From: an uncultured Collinsella sp.
GTDB lineage: Bacteria > Actinomycetota > Coriobacteriia > Coriobacteriales > Coriobacteriaceae
NCBI GenBank assembly: GCA_934654605.1
Contig: CAKUGH010000007.1
Location: forward strand, 1 to 50,704
Direction of reading: 5' to 3'
DNA: 50,704 nt
In this document: piece after piece, positions 8,077 through 16,677 of the stretch
How the letters are laid out: each line of letters starts with the position of its first letter
How positions within the stretch are numbered: position 1 is the first letter of the stretch
Made by a program: the position numbers and the translations under genes
Notes under the pieces: generated by a model
Databases searched by the model: none
What the model was told of the DNA's origin: nothing
The model's input: only the letters and a program-made list of their open reading frames with translations

Positions 8077-9443
8077 TACAAGCAAAAGGCCATATACAAC
8101 GGAAGATGTGCCAGCTGCGCTTCGGCATCCCACTCGAGTTGTTTAGGGTGCAACACGTAAGCCGTCCCAATCTTCTTGTTAAAGCGCGCGCGGAATCGGT
8201 CGAGGGAGATGGTTCCGTATCTGCGTGGCGACTTAACTTCGATGGGGCTGATGCGCGGCTTTCCGGCGGCATTGACATAGGGTCGGGTAACGAGGAAGTC
8301 GATTTCCATGCGCTCCTCCCCCTCCTTCTTTCCGCTTTGGAAATAAAAGAAGAGCCTGTGTCCATTGGCCTTTAGAGATTGGGCAACGTAGTTTTCGGTA
8401 AGCATTCCTTCGTTCAATCCGATGTCGCCGCGAAGCACGGCCCTGTAAACGTCTTCATCGGTATCGTTGTTATCAGAGAAGGCAAGCGTTACAAGCAGGC
8501 CGGTGTCTGCCATGTAGCACTTGAGTGCTGTTTGCTCCATGCTGAGTGAAAGGCCCACGCTCGGCTCGCTTGCGGCATAGCAGATATTGGCAATTCGCGC
8601 GTCTGCCAGCCAAAAGAAGGCTTCTTCGTAGGTGCGCATGCGCGCGTTTTTATCAAGCGAGGAAAGCTTGAATCGCTTTTCGTGCCTAGAGAGCTGACCC
8701 GGGATGCCATCGAGTACGGAGACGACTTTGAATTCATAACCGGTTGCAAAACGAGAGATATCGTTGCGATAGAGCTGGACGATTCGGCGTTTCGATGCGT
8801 CGACGGGCGCAAAAGTGCGCTGTTCAACATAGATGGATACCGGCTCAGGCATGCCGCCTACGAGCATGTATTCGCGCATAAGGGAGAGCGCTCTGCGATG
8901 TAGGGCATCGGGGAGCGGCTTCATTTTGCTAAAGCTCATGCGAATGAGATCGGCCAGCCCCTTTTCGTCCATGCCCCAGAGGAACTCCTCAAAGTCGAGG
9001 GGCTCAAGTTCCAAAGACTCTTCCTCGGACGGGATGACGATATCTTTAATGTTCTGCTTGATGCTGAGCAGCGATCCAGTTTCGATGTAGTCGTAACGTC
9101 CGTCTGCAATGAGATACTTGATGAGTCCGCGTGCTTGCGGGTACATCTGGACCTCGTCAAAGACGATAAGCGTCTCGTGCTCATAGAGTTTGACGTTATA
9201 GAAAACCGAGAGATAGAGGAAGAGCGAGTCGAAGTCAGTGCGATAGTCCTCAAAATACTGCTTAACTTCGGCAGGTGCTTGAAAGAAATCAATGACAAGG
9301 CAGGACTTGTATTCGGTTTCTCCAAACGTGCGGGCAAGCGTGCTCTTGCCGACGCGGCGGGCTCCTTCAATAAGAAGTGCTGTTTTACCAGCGCTTTCAT
9401 GCTTCCATTTTAGTAGTGTGTCATAGGCTTTTCGTTTAAGCAT
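8076..9443 (-). CDS. AAA ATPase with DUF4143-type C-terminal domain (first copy)
   Basis: 455 residues. The N-terminal AAA module has Walker A GARRVGKST (residues 27-35), Walker B LIVFDEVQ (92-99) and ETGSLLS (sensor-like). The C-terminal domain carries the DUF4143 pattern with E-x-D (380-382) and IEVK (Glu 402, Lys 404), which resembles a PD-(D/E)XK nuclease core. The start at 9443 (MLKRKAYDTLL) is preferred over 9491 because GAGG lies upstream and the longer version would run through a repeat. Codon use is more A+T-rich than in mazG and eno on either side, suggesting acquisition. The family is abundant in gut bacteria and its function is not established; I infer DNA binding or nuclease potential only from fold motifs. 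Confidence 0.88.
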   Translation of the reverse strand: MLKRKAYDTLLKWKHESAGKTALLIEGARRVGKSTLARTFGETEYKSCLVIDFFQAPAEVKQYFEDYRTDFDSLFLYLSVFYNVKLYEHETLIVFDEVQMYPQARGLIKYLIADGRYDYIETGSLLSIKQNIKDIVIPSEEESLELEPLDFEEFLWGMDEKGLADLIRMSFSKMKPLPDALHRRALSLMREYMLVGGMPEPVSIYVEQRTFAPVDASKRRIVQLYRNDISRFATGYEFKVVSVLDGIPGQLSRHEKRFKLSSLDKNARMRTYEEAFFWLADARIANICYAASEPSVGLSLSMEQTALKCYMADTGLLVTLAFSDNNDTDEDVYRAVLRGDIGLNEGMLTENYVAQSLKANGHRLFFYFQSGKKEGEERMEIDFLVTRPYVNAAGKPRISPIEVKSPRRYGTISLDRFRARFNKKIGTAYVLHPKQLEWDAEAQLAHLPLYMAFCL

Positions 9444-9453
9444 GGCTACCTCG

Positions 9454-9538
9454 TGCACGATATCCAGAACTTTTATAACCTGATTATGCACGATATCCAG
9501 AACTTCAGACCCTTAGATTTGCACGATATCCAGAACTT
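9454..9538. promoter_or_regulatory. three 19-bp direct repeats with 33-bp period upstream of first ATPase
   Basis: TGCACGATATCCAGAACTT occurs exactly at 9454, 9487 and 9520. The 14 bases between units differ. The array starts 11 bases upstream of the ATPase start codon (minus strand), where operator or 5'-UTR elements would lie. The 33-bp spacing is about three helical turns, so bound proteins would sit on one face of the DNA. Each unit contains the palindrome GATATC. Confidence 0.85.
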
Positions 9539-11105
<1,567 letters not shown>

Positions 11106-11168
11106 ACAAGTGGTGCTCGCGGGGGCGGGGTTGACTCGGCTCCGCTCCACTTCTGATGGCTGCCATTG

Positions 11169-11200
11169 GGCGCTGGGCCGTGTGGCTCAGCGCCTTTTTT
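11169..11200 (+). terminator. Rho-independent terminator of eno
   Basis: GGCGCTGGGCC and GGCTCAGCGCC form an 11-bp stem with one G-U pair and a gtgt loop, followed directly by TTTTTT. Confidence 0.88.
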
Positions 11201-11240
11201 ATGTCGAGCAAAGGCTGCCGAAGGCGGTGCGCGCGCTCGT

Positions 11241-11254
11241 GCTATAACTAGAAT
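11241..11254 (+). promoter_or_regulatory. possible extended -10 promoter of the divIC-like gene
   Basis: TGCTATAACTAGAAT (around 11240-11254) has an extended -10 shape and lies about 40 bases before the gene, after the eno terminator. No clear -35 element is visible. Confidence 0.35.
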
Positions 11255-11291
11255 ACTTAGCGCAAACAAACCTCAACCGCACAAGGCGCAC

Positions 11292-12053
11292 ATGGATCAG
11301 ATTTACGACAACAGGTACTATTCCGCCGGTTCGCGCGAGCCGGCGCCTCGCCGCGCGCATACGGTGCAGCTCGGTGGGTCCGATTATGGTGGCGCCGCCC
11401 GTCCTGCGCATCGTGCGGCAGGTGCCTCGCGTTCTAATGCTCAAATGAATACCTCGGCAGACGGTCCGGTGCGCCCCTCGCGCTCGGCGCATGCCTCGCG
11501 CCCCACGGCTCAGACGCACGATAGGTCGAGCAGGCCGTCGAGCCGTCTTTCGGGCTCGGACTTTATGCATTACGCCAACGATAACGCGGTGGTCAAGGCG
11601 ATTTACGACTTTACCCACGGACCCCAGCGAGGGCTGTTCATTGGTATCGTCGTGGCCCTGGCGCTCGTGAGCCTGTATTTCCCCGTGCGCGACCTGTACG
11701 TGGCCAAGCGCTCGAGCGACATTTTGGCCAAGCAGGTCGAGATTCGCGAGCAATACAATGACGAGCTGCAAAAAAGCGTCGACAAGCTGCTCTCGGAGGA
11801 GGGCATTAAGGATGCGGCGACCGAGGACCTGGGCTTGGTAATGCCCGGTGAGACCAAGATCGACGTGCTGGGCCTGGACGACGATTCGGACTCGTCGTCG
11901 AGCTCAAAGTCGTCGAACGCCAAGAAGGCCAGTGAAGTGGCCAAGGAGATCGAAGAGGTCGGCAAGGACGCGCCGTGGTACATTCAGGCGCTCGATATGC
12001 TGTTTGGGTTTAACGGCGTCGAGGGCCAGACGGTCGTGTCCAACGGCGAGTAG
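11292..12053 (+). CDS. septum formation initiator (FtsB/DivIC-like) protein
   Basis: 253 residues. The first 100 residues are basic, low-complexity and probably cytoplasmic (Arg/Ser/Ala-rich). One transmembrane helix follows (RGLFIGIVVALALVSLYFPV, about residues 112-132), then a coiled coil (KRSSDILAKQVEIREQYNDE and onward) and an acidic/serine-rich tail (DDDSDSSSSSKSS). This order and the neighbours (eno upstream, ppx downstream) match the FtsB/DivIC component of the actinobacterial divisome, which bridges FtsL and FtsQ. The DUF501 gene that often lies between it and ppx is not present. The extracytoplasmic part is longer than usual. The start ATG has only AAGG upstream. Confidence 0.75.
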   Translation: MDQIYDNRYYSAGSREPAPRRAHTVQLGGSDYGGAARPAHRAAGASRSNAQMNTSADGPVRPSRSAHASRPTAQTHDRSSRPSSRLSGSDFMHYANDNAVVKAIYDFTHGPQRGLFIGIVVALALVSLYFPVRDLYVAKRSSDILAKQVEIREQYNDELQKSVDKLLSEEGIKDAATEDLGLVMPGETKIDVLGLDDDSDSSSSSKSSNAKKASEVAKEIEEVGKDAPWYIQALDMLFGFNGVEGQTVVSNGE

Positions 12054-12073
12054 CGCCCGGAGGGGAGCCCGCA

Positions 12074-13078
12074 ATGACGAATTGCAAACGATATAAGGTG
12101 GCGGCGATCGACCTGGGAACGGTGTCGTCGCGGCTGGTGTTGGCGCAGGTCGAGGCTGGGGCGATTGTGGAATCGTCCAAGCATACCGAGATTACCGACC
12201 TGGGCGAGGGCGTCGACGCGACGGGCCGCTTTTGCGAGGCGGCGGTCGAGCGCGTGCTCGCTGCGTGTCGGATGTTTGTGGCCGAGGCGCGCACCTTTGG
12301 GGCTGCGTGCATCTGCACCACGTGCACGAGCGCCGCGCGCGATGCGTCCAACGCCGCGCTGCTGCTGGACGGCCTGCGCGAGCTGGGGCTCGAGCCGCAG
12401 GTGATTCCAGGCGAGGTCGAGGCGCGCCTGACGTTTTTTGGTGTGGCGCACGACTTTGCCGGCGAGCGCATCATCGTCGCCGATTCGGGCGGCGGGTCCA
12501 CGGAGCTCGCGACGGGCGTGTACGCACCGGAGCGCGGGGTTTTCGCGCTGGAGGGCACGCGTTCGTTGGACATTGGCTGCCGCCGCGTAACGGAGCGCTT
12601 CTTCTCGGCCTTGCCGCCTGTGGACGGCGAGCTTGCAGCTGCCGCCGACTGGGCAGGAGAGCAGTTCGCCGCCTATTTTGAGAGCCTGCCCAGCGACTTT
12701 GAGCGCGCCGAGCGCCTGGTCGCCGTGGGCGGCACCGTCACCACGCTCGTGGCACTCGTCCACGAACTGGAGCCGTACGACTCAAGCTTTGTGCACCTGC
12801 GCGAGCTTTCGATGGAGCAGATTTCGGCCGCCATCGAGCGCATGTCCACGCTGGACGTGGGGGGCATCGCCGCGCTGCCGGGCGTGCAGCCCAAGCGCGC
12901 GGGCGTGATCCTCGCTGGCGCCGTGGTGATCCGCGAGCTCATGCGCGCTGGTGGCTACCAGACGCTCACCGTAAGCGAGAACAGCCTGCTCGCCGGCATG
13001 GCCGCCACCATCAACGAAGTCCTCGACGGCGAAGCCCCCACCATCACCTGGACTCCAAACCTCAGCACCCTCAAATAA
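12074..13078 (+). CDS. Ppx/GppA family phosphatase
   Basis: 334 residues, of the exopolyphosphatase / guanosine pentaphosphatase family with the ASKHA fold. Motifs: YKVAAIDLGTVSSRLVLA (phosphate-1 loop), TCTSAARDASN, IVADSGGGSTELATG (phosphate-2 loop) and LVAVGGTVTTLVAL. The usual Asn of the DLGTNS loop is Val here (GTVSS), which is uncommon. It degrades polyphosphate or pppGpp in relatives; which one cannot be decided here. Length matches the short actinobacterial Ppx. GGAGGGGAG ribosome site. The stop codon overlaps the start of a 67-bp palindrome. Confidence 0.88.
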   Translation: MTNCKRYKVAAIDLGTVSSRLVLAQVEAGAIVESSKHTEITDLGEGVDATGRFCEAAVERVLAACRMFVAEARTFGAACICTTCTSAARDASNAALLLDGLRELGLEPQVIPGEVEARLTFFGVAHDFAGERIIVADSGGGSTELATGVYAPERGVFALEGTRSLDIGCRRVTERFFSALPPVDGELAAAADWAGEQFAAYFESLPSDFERAERLVAVGGTVTTLVALVHELEPYDSSFVHLRELSMEQISAAIERMSTLDVGGIAALPGVQPKRAGVILAGAVVIRELMRAGGYQTLTVSENSLLAGMAATINEVLDGEAPTITWTPNLSTLK

Positions 13079-13144
13079 GTTGCGGTGAAATAGTTCCTAA
13101 ATGGGCTGGTAAACGGTCAAAACAGGAACTATTCCACCGCAACT
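13078..13144 (-). repeat. 67-bp palindromic repeat, copy B
   Basis: Starts on the last base of the ppx stop. Differs from copy C (14663-14729) at only about two bases, both in the central loop region, and is in the same orientation. The arm wobble position (A-C on plus, G-U on minus) shows that the minus strand folds best. That strand is the 3' side of the second ATPase gene. Confidence 0.9.
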
Positions 13145-13150
13145 CCATAG

Positions 13151-13200
13151 CCGGCACTTAGGGACGTTCCTTTTCTGCCGGCAGCTTGGGACAGTCCTTG
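13151..13200 (+). repeat. 50-bp dispersed repeat, copy 1
   Basis: Begins ccggcacttagggacgttcc, continues tctgccggcag, and ends agtccttg. The reverse complement at 35367-35416 matches it along its full length with only a few differences. It contains ccggca/tgccgg inverted segments. Confidence 0.75.
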
Positions 13201-13219
13201 TGGGGTGTCCTCACAGCGC

Positions 13220-14521
13220 CTATGCCAACTTGTCGACCTGCCCGATCTCCCAAAGCGGAATGTTGACGAGTGAACCCTCGTCTCTATATGCCGCCAGGGA
13301 AGTCCTTGCGCATCGCTCGAGCTTGAACTTCTCGCAGGCTATCTTGAGGCTCTTCGCTTTGAGATTCTCTGCCGCCTTGACCTCAAGCGGGAGCACCGTC
13401 CCCGCATGGTCGATGGCAAAGTCGGTCTCGGCATTGCCGGAGGTGGATGACCAATATGCGGGGGTTTTGCCCTGGAGTAAAAGCTCCTGCGCGACGTATT
13501 GCTCGGTCAGCGAGCCTTTGAACTCGGTAAAAACAGCGGGCCCGTTAAGAACGATGGTCGGCGAGAGGCCGGAGAGCGCTCCGAGGATGCCGGTGTCGAT
13601 GCAGAACAGCTTGAAGCCCGAGAGATCTTCGTAGCTCGAGAGCGGCGCCCTTAGAGCAGAAACACGCGGCACCTTATGAACGATTCCGTAGTCCATGAGC
13701 CACTGGAGGCTTTCCTCGAAATCGCGTGCGCGCGCCCCGGGACGAAGGGCGCCATAGACAAACTTCTTGTTTTCCTTTGCAAGCTGGCCGGGAAGAGAGT
13801 TCCAAACCAGCCTCATGCGCTCGACAATACGTGCGGGAGCATGCTTACCAAAGTCGGATTCGTAAGCCTCGATAATCTGCTGCTGGAGCCTGCGAGCTTC
13901 GGTGAAATCGTGGGAGTCGGCGAAGGCGGAGACGACTTCTGGCATACCTCCGACAACAAGGTATTCCTTGAGCAGACGCTCGAGCTTTTCGGTGACGTTT
14001 GCCAGCAGGTCCATGTCTGCGGCAAGGACGGCATCGGCGAGCGGGTCGCCATCGATGGCGCGAACAAACTCGACAAACCCCATGGGACGCATGGTGAGCT
14101 GGTCGATCTTGCCAACGGGAAACGACTCGTTTTCGCGTCGGAGCGCGAGTCCCATATAGGAACCGGCCGCCACGACATGGTATTCCGGCGCCAGCTCGTT
14201 GAAATACTTGAGCGACGTGATGCCGCGCGGCGCCTCTTGGATTTCGTCGAAGATGATGAGTGTGTTTTCCGGCGTTATGGTTTGGCCGCGCAGGAGTTCT
14301 ATCTGGGAGATGATGCGCCGGGGGTCGAGGTCGCCGTCGAACAGCGAACGCGCGCCCGGCTCCAGCATAAAGTCAAAGCGAATAACATTTTGATACTGCT
14401 GGCTTGCGAATTCGTTGAGAAGCCAAGTCTTTCCAGTCTGGCGGGCCCCCTTAAGCAGGAGAGGCTTTCGGTTCGCTCTGGATTTCCAGGCGATGAGTTC
14501 GTCCATAAGCTGTCTGCGCAT
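13220..14521 (-). CDS. AAA ATPase with DUF4143-type C-terminal domain (second copy)
   Basis: 433 residues. Walker A is GARQTGKT (residues 25-32), Walker B LIIFDEIQEA, then AAGSYMG. The C-terminal domain has ETDFAID (Asp 367) and LPLEVK (Glu 380, Lys 382), the same PD-(D/E)XK-like pattern as the protein at 8076-9443, although the two share little sequence outside motifs. The start has AGGAGG at ideal spacing. The gene is bracketed by two near-identical 67-bp palindromes (13078 and 14663), and a 33-bp-period repeat array precedes it. This suggests a mobile or recombination-prone cassette inserted between ppx and tRNA-Leu. Function unknown. Confidence 0.88.
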   Translation of the reverse strand: MRRQLMDELIAWKSRANRKPLLLKGARQTGKTWLLNEFASQQYQNVIRFDFMLEPGARSLFDGDLDPRRIISQIELLRGQTITPENTLIIFDEIQEAPRGITSLKYFNELAPEYHVVAAGSYMGLALRRENESFPVGKIDQLTMRPMGFVEFVRAIDGDPLADAVLAADMDLLANVTEKLERLLKEYLVVGGMPEVVSAFADSHDFTEARRLQQQIIEAYESDFGKHAPARIVERMRLVWNSLPGQLAKENKKFVYGALRPGARARDFEESLQWLMDYGIVHKVPRVSALRAPLSSYEDLSGFKLFCIDTGILGALSGLSPTIVLNGPAVFTEFKGSLTEQYVAQELLLQGKTPAYWSSTSGNAETDFAIDHAGTVLPLEVKAAENLKAKSLKIACEKFKLERCARTSLAAYRDEGSLVNIPLWEIGQVDKLA

Positions 14522-14576
14522 ATTGCCTCCTAACGCTTATGGTCAGTATAAGGCTGTCCAAGCGTTTCCCTCGGAA

Positions 14577-14653
14577 AATGTGGGAGTAAACCACGTTTTT
14601 CCATCGAATAATGTGGGAGTAAACCACGTTTTTCCATCGAAAAATGTGGGAGT
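14577..14653. promoter_or_regulatory. direct repeats with 33-bp period upstream of second ATPase
   Basis: AATGTGGGAGT recurs at 14577, 14610 and 14643. The first two units are nearly identical over 33 bp; the third is truncated to 11 bp. A degenerate tail (gcgtttccctcggaa) precedes the first unit. Each unit holds a dyad ATGTGG-N7-CCACGT. The array is about 56 bases upstream of the ATPase start (minus strand). Same period and place as at 9454-9538, but unrelated sequence. Confidence 0.85.
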
Positions 14654-14662
14654 TGGCATATA

Positions 14663-14729
14663 AGTTGCGGTGAAATAGTTCCTAAATGGGCTGGTAAACA
14701 GCCAAAACAGGAACTATTCCACCGCAACT
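14663..14729 (-). repeat. 67-bp palindromic repeat, copy C
   Basis: Nearly identical to copy B and in the same orientation, on the other side of the second ATPase gene. It begins ten bases after the truncated third unit of the 33-bp array. Confidence 0.9.
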
Positions 14730-14736
14730 TCCGAGG

Positions 14737-14827
14737 GGGTTCGAGCCCCACCGGCATCTAAAAGAAACGAGCCCGCATCCCTGGGGGATACGGGCTCGTA
14801 GGCGCTATATGGTAGGGGCGGTGGGAC
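14737..14827. repeat. 91-bp tRNA-end/terminator module, copy 1
   Basis: Contains gggttcgagccccaccggcat (like the T-arm and 3' acceptor of a plus-strand tRNA), a hairpin at 14760-14799, and tggtaggggcggtgggac, which reads on the minus strand as the 3' end of tRNA-Leu including CCA. It matches 14933-15023 over the same 91 bp with few differences. No tRNA body is attached to either end here. Confidence 0.8.
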
Positions 14828-14932
14828 ATCTGCGTATTTGCTGCGCAAATCCGCACCGGCTTCGGTCGCCTGCTGGCGCCCTCGCCGGCTCGCTGCGGAC
14901 GCTGCGCGTCCGCTTGACGCTCGCCCCCTCGC

Positions 14933-15023
14933 GGGTTCGAGCCCCACCGGCATCCAAAAGAAACGAGCCCGCATCCCTGGGGGACACGGGCTCGTAAACA
15001 ATACGTGGTAGGGGCGGTGGGAC
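14933..15023. repeat. 91-bp tRNA-end/terminator module, copy 2
   Basis: Second copy, offset by 196 bp. Here the right end is the genuine 3' end of the tRNA-Leu gene; the left end is again a plus-strand tRNA-like 3' fragment with no 5' half. Confidence 0.8.
14956..14995 (-). terminator. terminator of tRNA-Leu
   Basis: On the minus strand acgagcccg ... cgggctcgt forms a stem extended by tccc/ggga, followed by TTTCTTTT. The same hairpin is duplicated at 14760-14799. Confidence 0.8.
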
Positions 15024-15090
15024 TCGAACCCACAATCCTTGCGGCGAGAGATTTTAAGTCTCCTGCGTATGCCAATTCCGCCACGCCCCC
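15006..15090 (-). tRNA. tRNA-Leu (anticodon TAA)
   Basis: The minus strand reads GGGGGCGTGGCGGAATTGGC for the acceptor and D arm, then a GGAGA-CTTAAAA-TCTC anticodon arm (anticodon TAA, reading UUA), a variable arm, GTGGGTTCGAGTCCCAC for the T-arm, and acceptor CGCCCCT with discriminator A. The CCA end is encoded (complement of 15006-15008). The long variable arm fits class II tRNA-Leu. Confidence 0.93.
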
Positions 15091-15121
15091 GTAAGACTAG
15101 AAGTCTAGCACAAGCCGCCCG

Positions 15122-15745
15122 CTACGCGTTGACGGCCATCGAGTGCTGCCCCGACTTTTCCAGGAACTCCTGGAACTTGGTCTCGTCGCCCTTGTTCTTG
15201 TACTGCAGGGCCAGCAGGTATTCCAGACGGCAGCTCTTGACCTTGTCGTCGCCGGCCTCCTCGAGCATACGCTCCAGCTCGGGGATGTCGTTGTGGCGCT
15301 TGAGGATCATCGTGTCGTACATCAGCTGGCACTCGTGCGCGACCGCCTCTGCCTGACCGCCCTCAAAGCCCTTGATTTCGTGCAGCAGCTCCTTGGACTT
15401 TTTGCGGTCCTCCTGGCCAACGTAGTAATTGAAAGCCTTGATCACCAGGTCGACGCGTTGCATCTTAGGCAGGTTAAGGCCCAGCAGCAGGTCGAACATC
15501 TCGTCGGCGCGCTCATGGTCCTCGCGCAACAGATAGGAGTTCAGACGCAGGTAATCGCGGTTGTAGCGCGGGTACAGCATGCTGGTGAGTTTGGCGTCGA
15601 GCAGGCGGTCGAACTCGTCCCACTGCTTGGCGGCCATAAGCTGCTGCAGGCGCTTAAACGTGGTGCGTTTTTTGATGCTAAAGAACACCGACACGGCGAT
15701 ACAGATGATAACGACGGCGGTCCAGAGGGTGCGGGAATCGGGCAT
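15122..15745 (-). CDS. membrane-anchored helical-repeat protein of unknown function
   Basis: 207 residues. One N-terminal transmembrane helix (WTAVVIICIAVSVFFSI, about residues 8-24) is followed by a basic patch (KKRTTFKR) and a purely helical region with TPR-like periodicity (WDEFDRLLDAKL, ERADEMFDLLLGL, AEAVAHECQLMYDTMI, CRLEYLLALQYKNKGD). This suggests a cytosolic protein-interaction domain tethered to the membrane. No catalytic motif. It ends 32 bases from the 5' end of tRNA-Leu on the same strand, so read-through from this gene into the tRNA is possible. AAGGA ribosome site. Confidence 0.75.
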   Translation of the reverse strand: MPDSRTLWTAVVIICIAVSVFFSIKKRTTFKRLQQLMAAKQWDEFDRLLDAKLTSMLYPRYNRDYLRLNSYLLREDHERADEMFDLLLGLNLPKMQRVDLVIKAFNYYVGQEDRKKSKELLHEIKGFEGGQAEAVAHECQLMYDTMILKRHNDIPELERMLEEAGDDKVKSCRLEYLLALQYKNKGDETKFQEFLEKSGQHSMAVNA

Positions 15746-15908
15746 TTCAGAGTCCTTAGTCGCTCATAAAGTGAGCGGTATGACAACACGTACTAGATGT
15801 ATTATACGCAGCGTGCAAGCAAACTGGCATAAAAGTGCATCGAGGCCGAGCGCCACTGCTCGCTGCGGTACACTTAACAAAAGTAAACCTCGAAGGGAGA
15901 CATTACCT

Positions 15909-16196
15909 ATGAAGAAGATCGTTTTGGCTTGCGGTGCTGGCGCTGCTACTTCCACGCTCGTTGCCCAAAAGGTCGCCAACCTGCTCGACGCCAACGGTTA
16001 TGCCGACAAGTACGAGATTGTGCAGTGCGCCATCTCCGAGGCCAAGGACGCTTGCGACGAGGGCGCCGACCTGCTGATCGCCACCACCGTTGCCCCCGAG
16101 GGCCTCACCTGCCCGTACGTGAGCGGCGTGCCCTTCATGACCGGCATGAACCGCGTCGCCGCCGAGAAGGCCGTCCTCGACGTCATGGCTCAGTAG
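15909..16196 (+). CDS. PTS system EIIB component, galactitol type
   Basis: 95 residues. Begins MKKIVLACGAGAATSTLVAQ; the phosphorylated cysteine is Cys 8 in the CGAG-type P-loop of GatB-like EIIB proteins. ISEAKDACDEGADLLIATT is the typical second half. EIIB passes phosphate from EIIA to the sugar during uptake through EIIC. No EIIA or EIIC gene is beside it, so it is an orphan here. Its closest partner is the VOC gene 11 bases downstream. AAGGGAGA ribosome site about eight bases upstream. Confidence 0.82.
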   Translation: MKKIVLACGAGAATSTLVAQKVANLLDANGYADKYEIVQCAISEAKDACDEGADLLIATTVAPEGLTCPYVSGVPFMTGMNRVAAEKAVLDVMAQ

Positions 16197-16207
16197 GCGC
16201 TGCCTGT

Positions 16208-16582
16208 ATGAGTGAGCAGAACGCCAACCCGGTCGAGCTCTTTGGCATGCGCGTTGCCCACGTGGGCATTAACGCCACCGACCCGGCCGACGCCCTGGAG
16301 ATCGCGGAACTGTTCTCGACGATGATGGGCATGCCCGTTATCGAGACCCCGGTTTCGTACTTCAACGATTCGCTGGTCGAGATCATGAAGCAGAACGGTC
16401 GTGGCACCAAGGGCCACATCGGCTTTGCCGTCAACGACATCGACGCGGCCGAGAAGTGGTTTGCCGAGCGTGGGCTTGAGGTCAACGAGGAGTCGCGCGC
16501 GTTGCTGCCCGACGGTGGCACCAAGCTCGTGTACTTTAAGCGCGAGTTCGCCGGCTTCGCCGTGCACCTGTGCCGCGAGTAG
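16208..16582 (+). CDS. VOC-superfamily (glyoxalase/dioxygenase fold) protein
   Basis: 124 residues with the beta-alpha-beta-beta-beta pattern of the VOC fold: MRVAHVGINATDPADALEIA, FSTMMGMPVIETP, GHIGFAVNDIDAAEKWFAERG and TKLVYFKREFAGFAVHLCRE. Candidate metal ligands are His 18, His 70 and the near-terminal His 121. It lies 11 bases after the orphan EIIB gene and before a terminator, so the two form an operon. The pairing suggests a role on a sugar-phosphate or its by-product; this is inference. Confidence 0.75.
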   Translation: MSEQNANPVELFGMRVAHVGINATDPADALEIAELFSTMMGMPVIETPVSYFNDSLVEIMKQNGRGTKGHIGFAVNDIDAAEKWFAERGLEVNEESRALLPDGGTKLVYFKREFAGFAVHLCRE

Positions 16583-16605
16583 CGCGCAAGCTGCCATAGC
16601 TAACG

Positions 16606-16643
16606 AAAAATGGGGTAAGGCCGCGTGGCCTTACCCCATTTTT
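16606..16643 (+). terminator. Rho-independent terminator after the VOC gene
   Basis: AAAAATGGGGTAAGGCC and GGCCTTACCCCATTTTT form a perfect 17-bp stem with a gcgt loop. The T-run and matching A-run allow function in both directions. Confidence 0.9.
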
Positions 16644-16677
16644 ATGCCGCGCGCCCGCCTGGTGGGCTGTTGAAAAT

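Noticed and set aside
9454..9538. Possible CRISPR array (three repeats with short unique spacers)
   Set aside because: Repeats of 19 bp with 14-bp spacers are too short, only three units exist, there are no cas genes, and the array abuts a start codon. The array at 14577 was rejected for the same reasons.
14737..15023. Active integrative element with attL/attR at tRNA-Leu
   Set aside because: The two tRNA-end copies are only 196 bp apart, with no integrase or cargo between them, so at most a scar is supported.
14758..15084. Open frames across the tRNA-Leu region reading tRNA-derived peptides
   Set aside because: They translate the tRNA, its terminator and the duplicated tRNA ends; they are non-coding artefacts.
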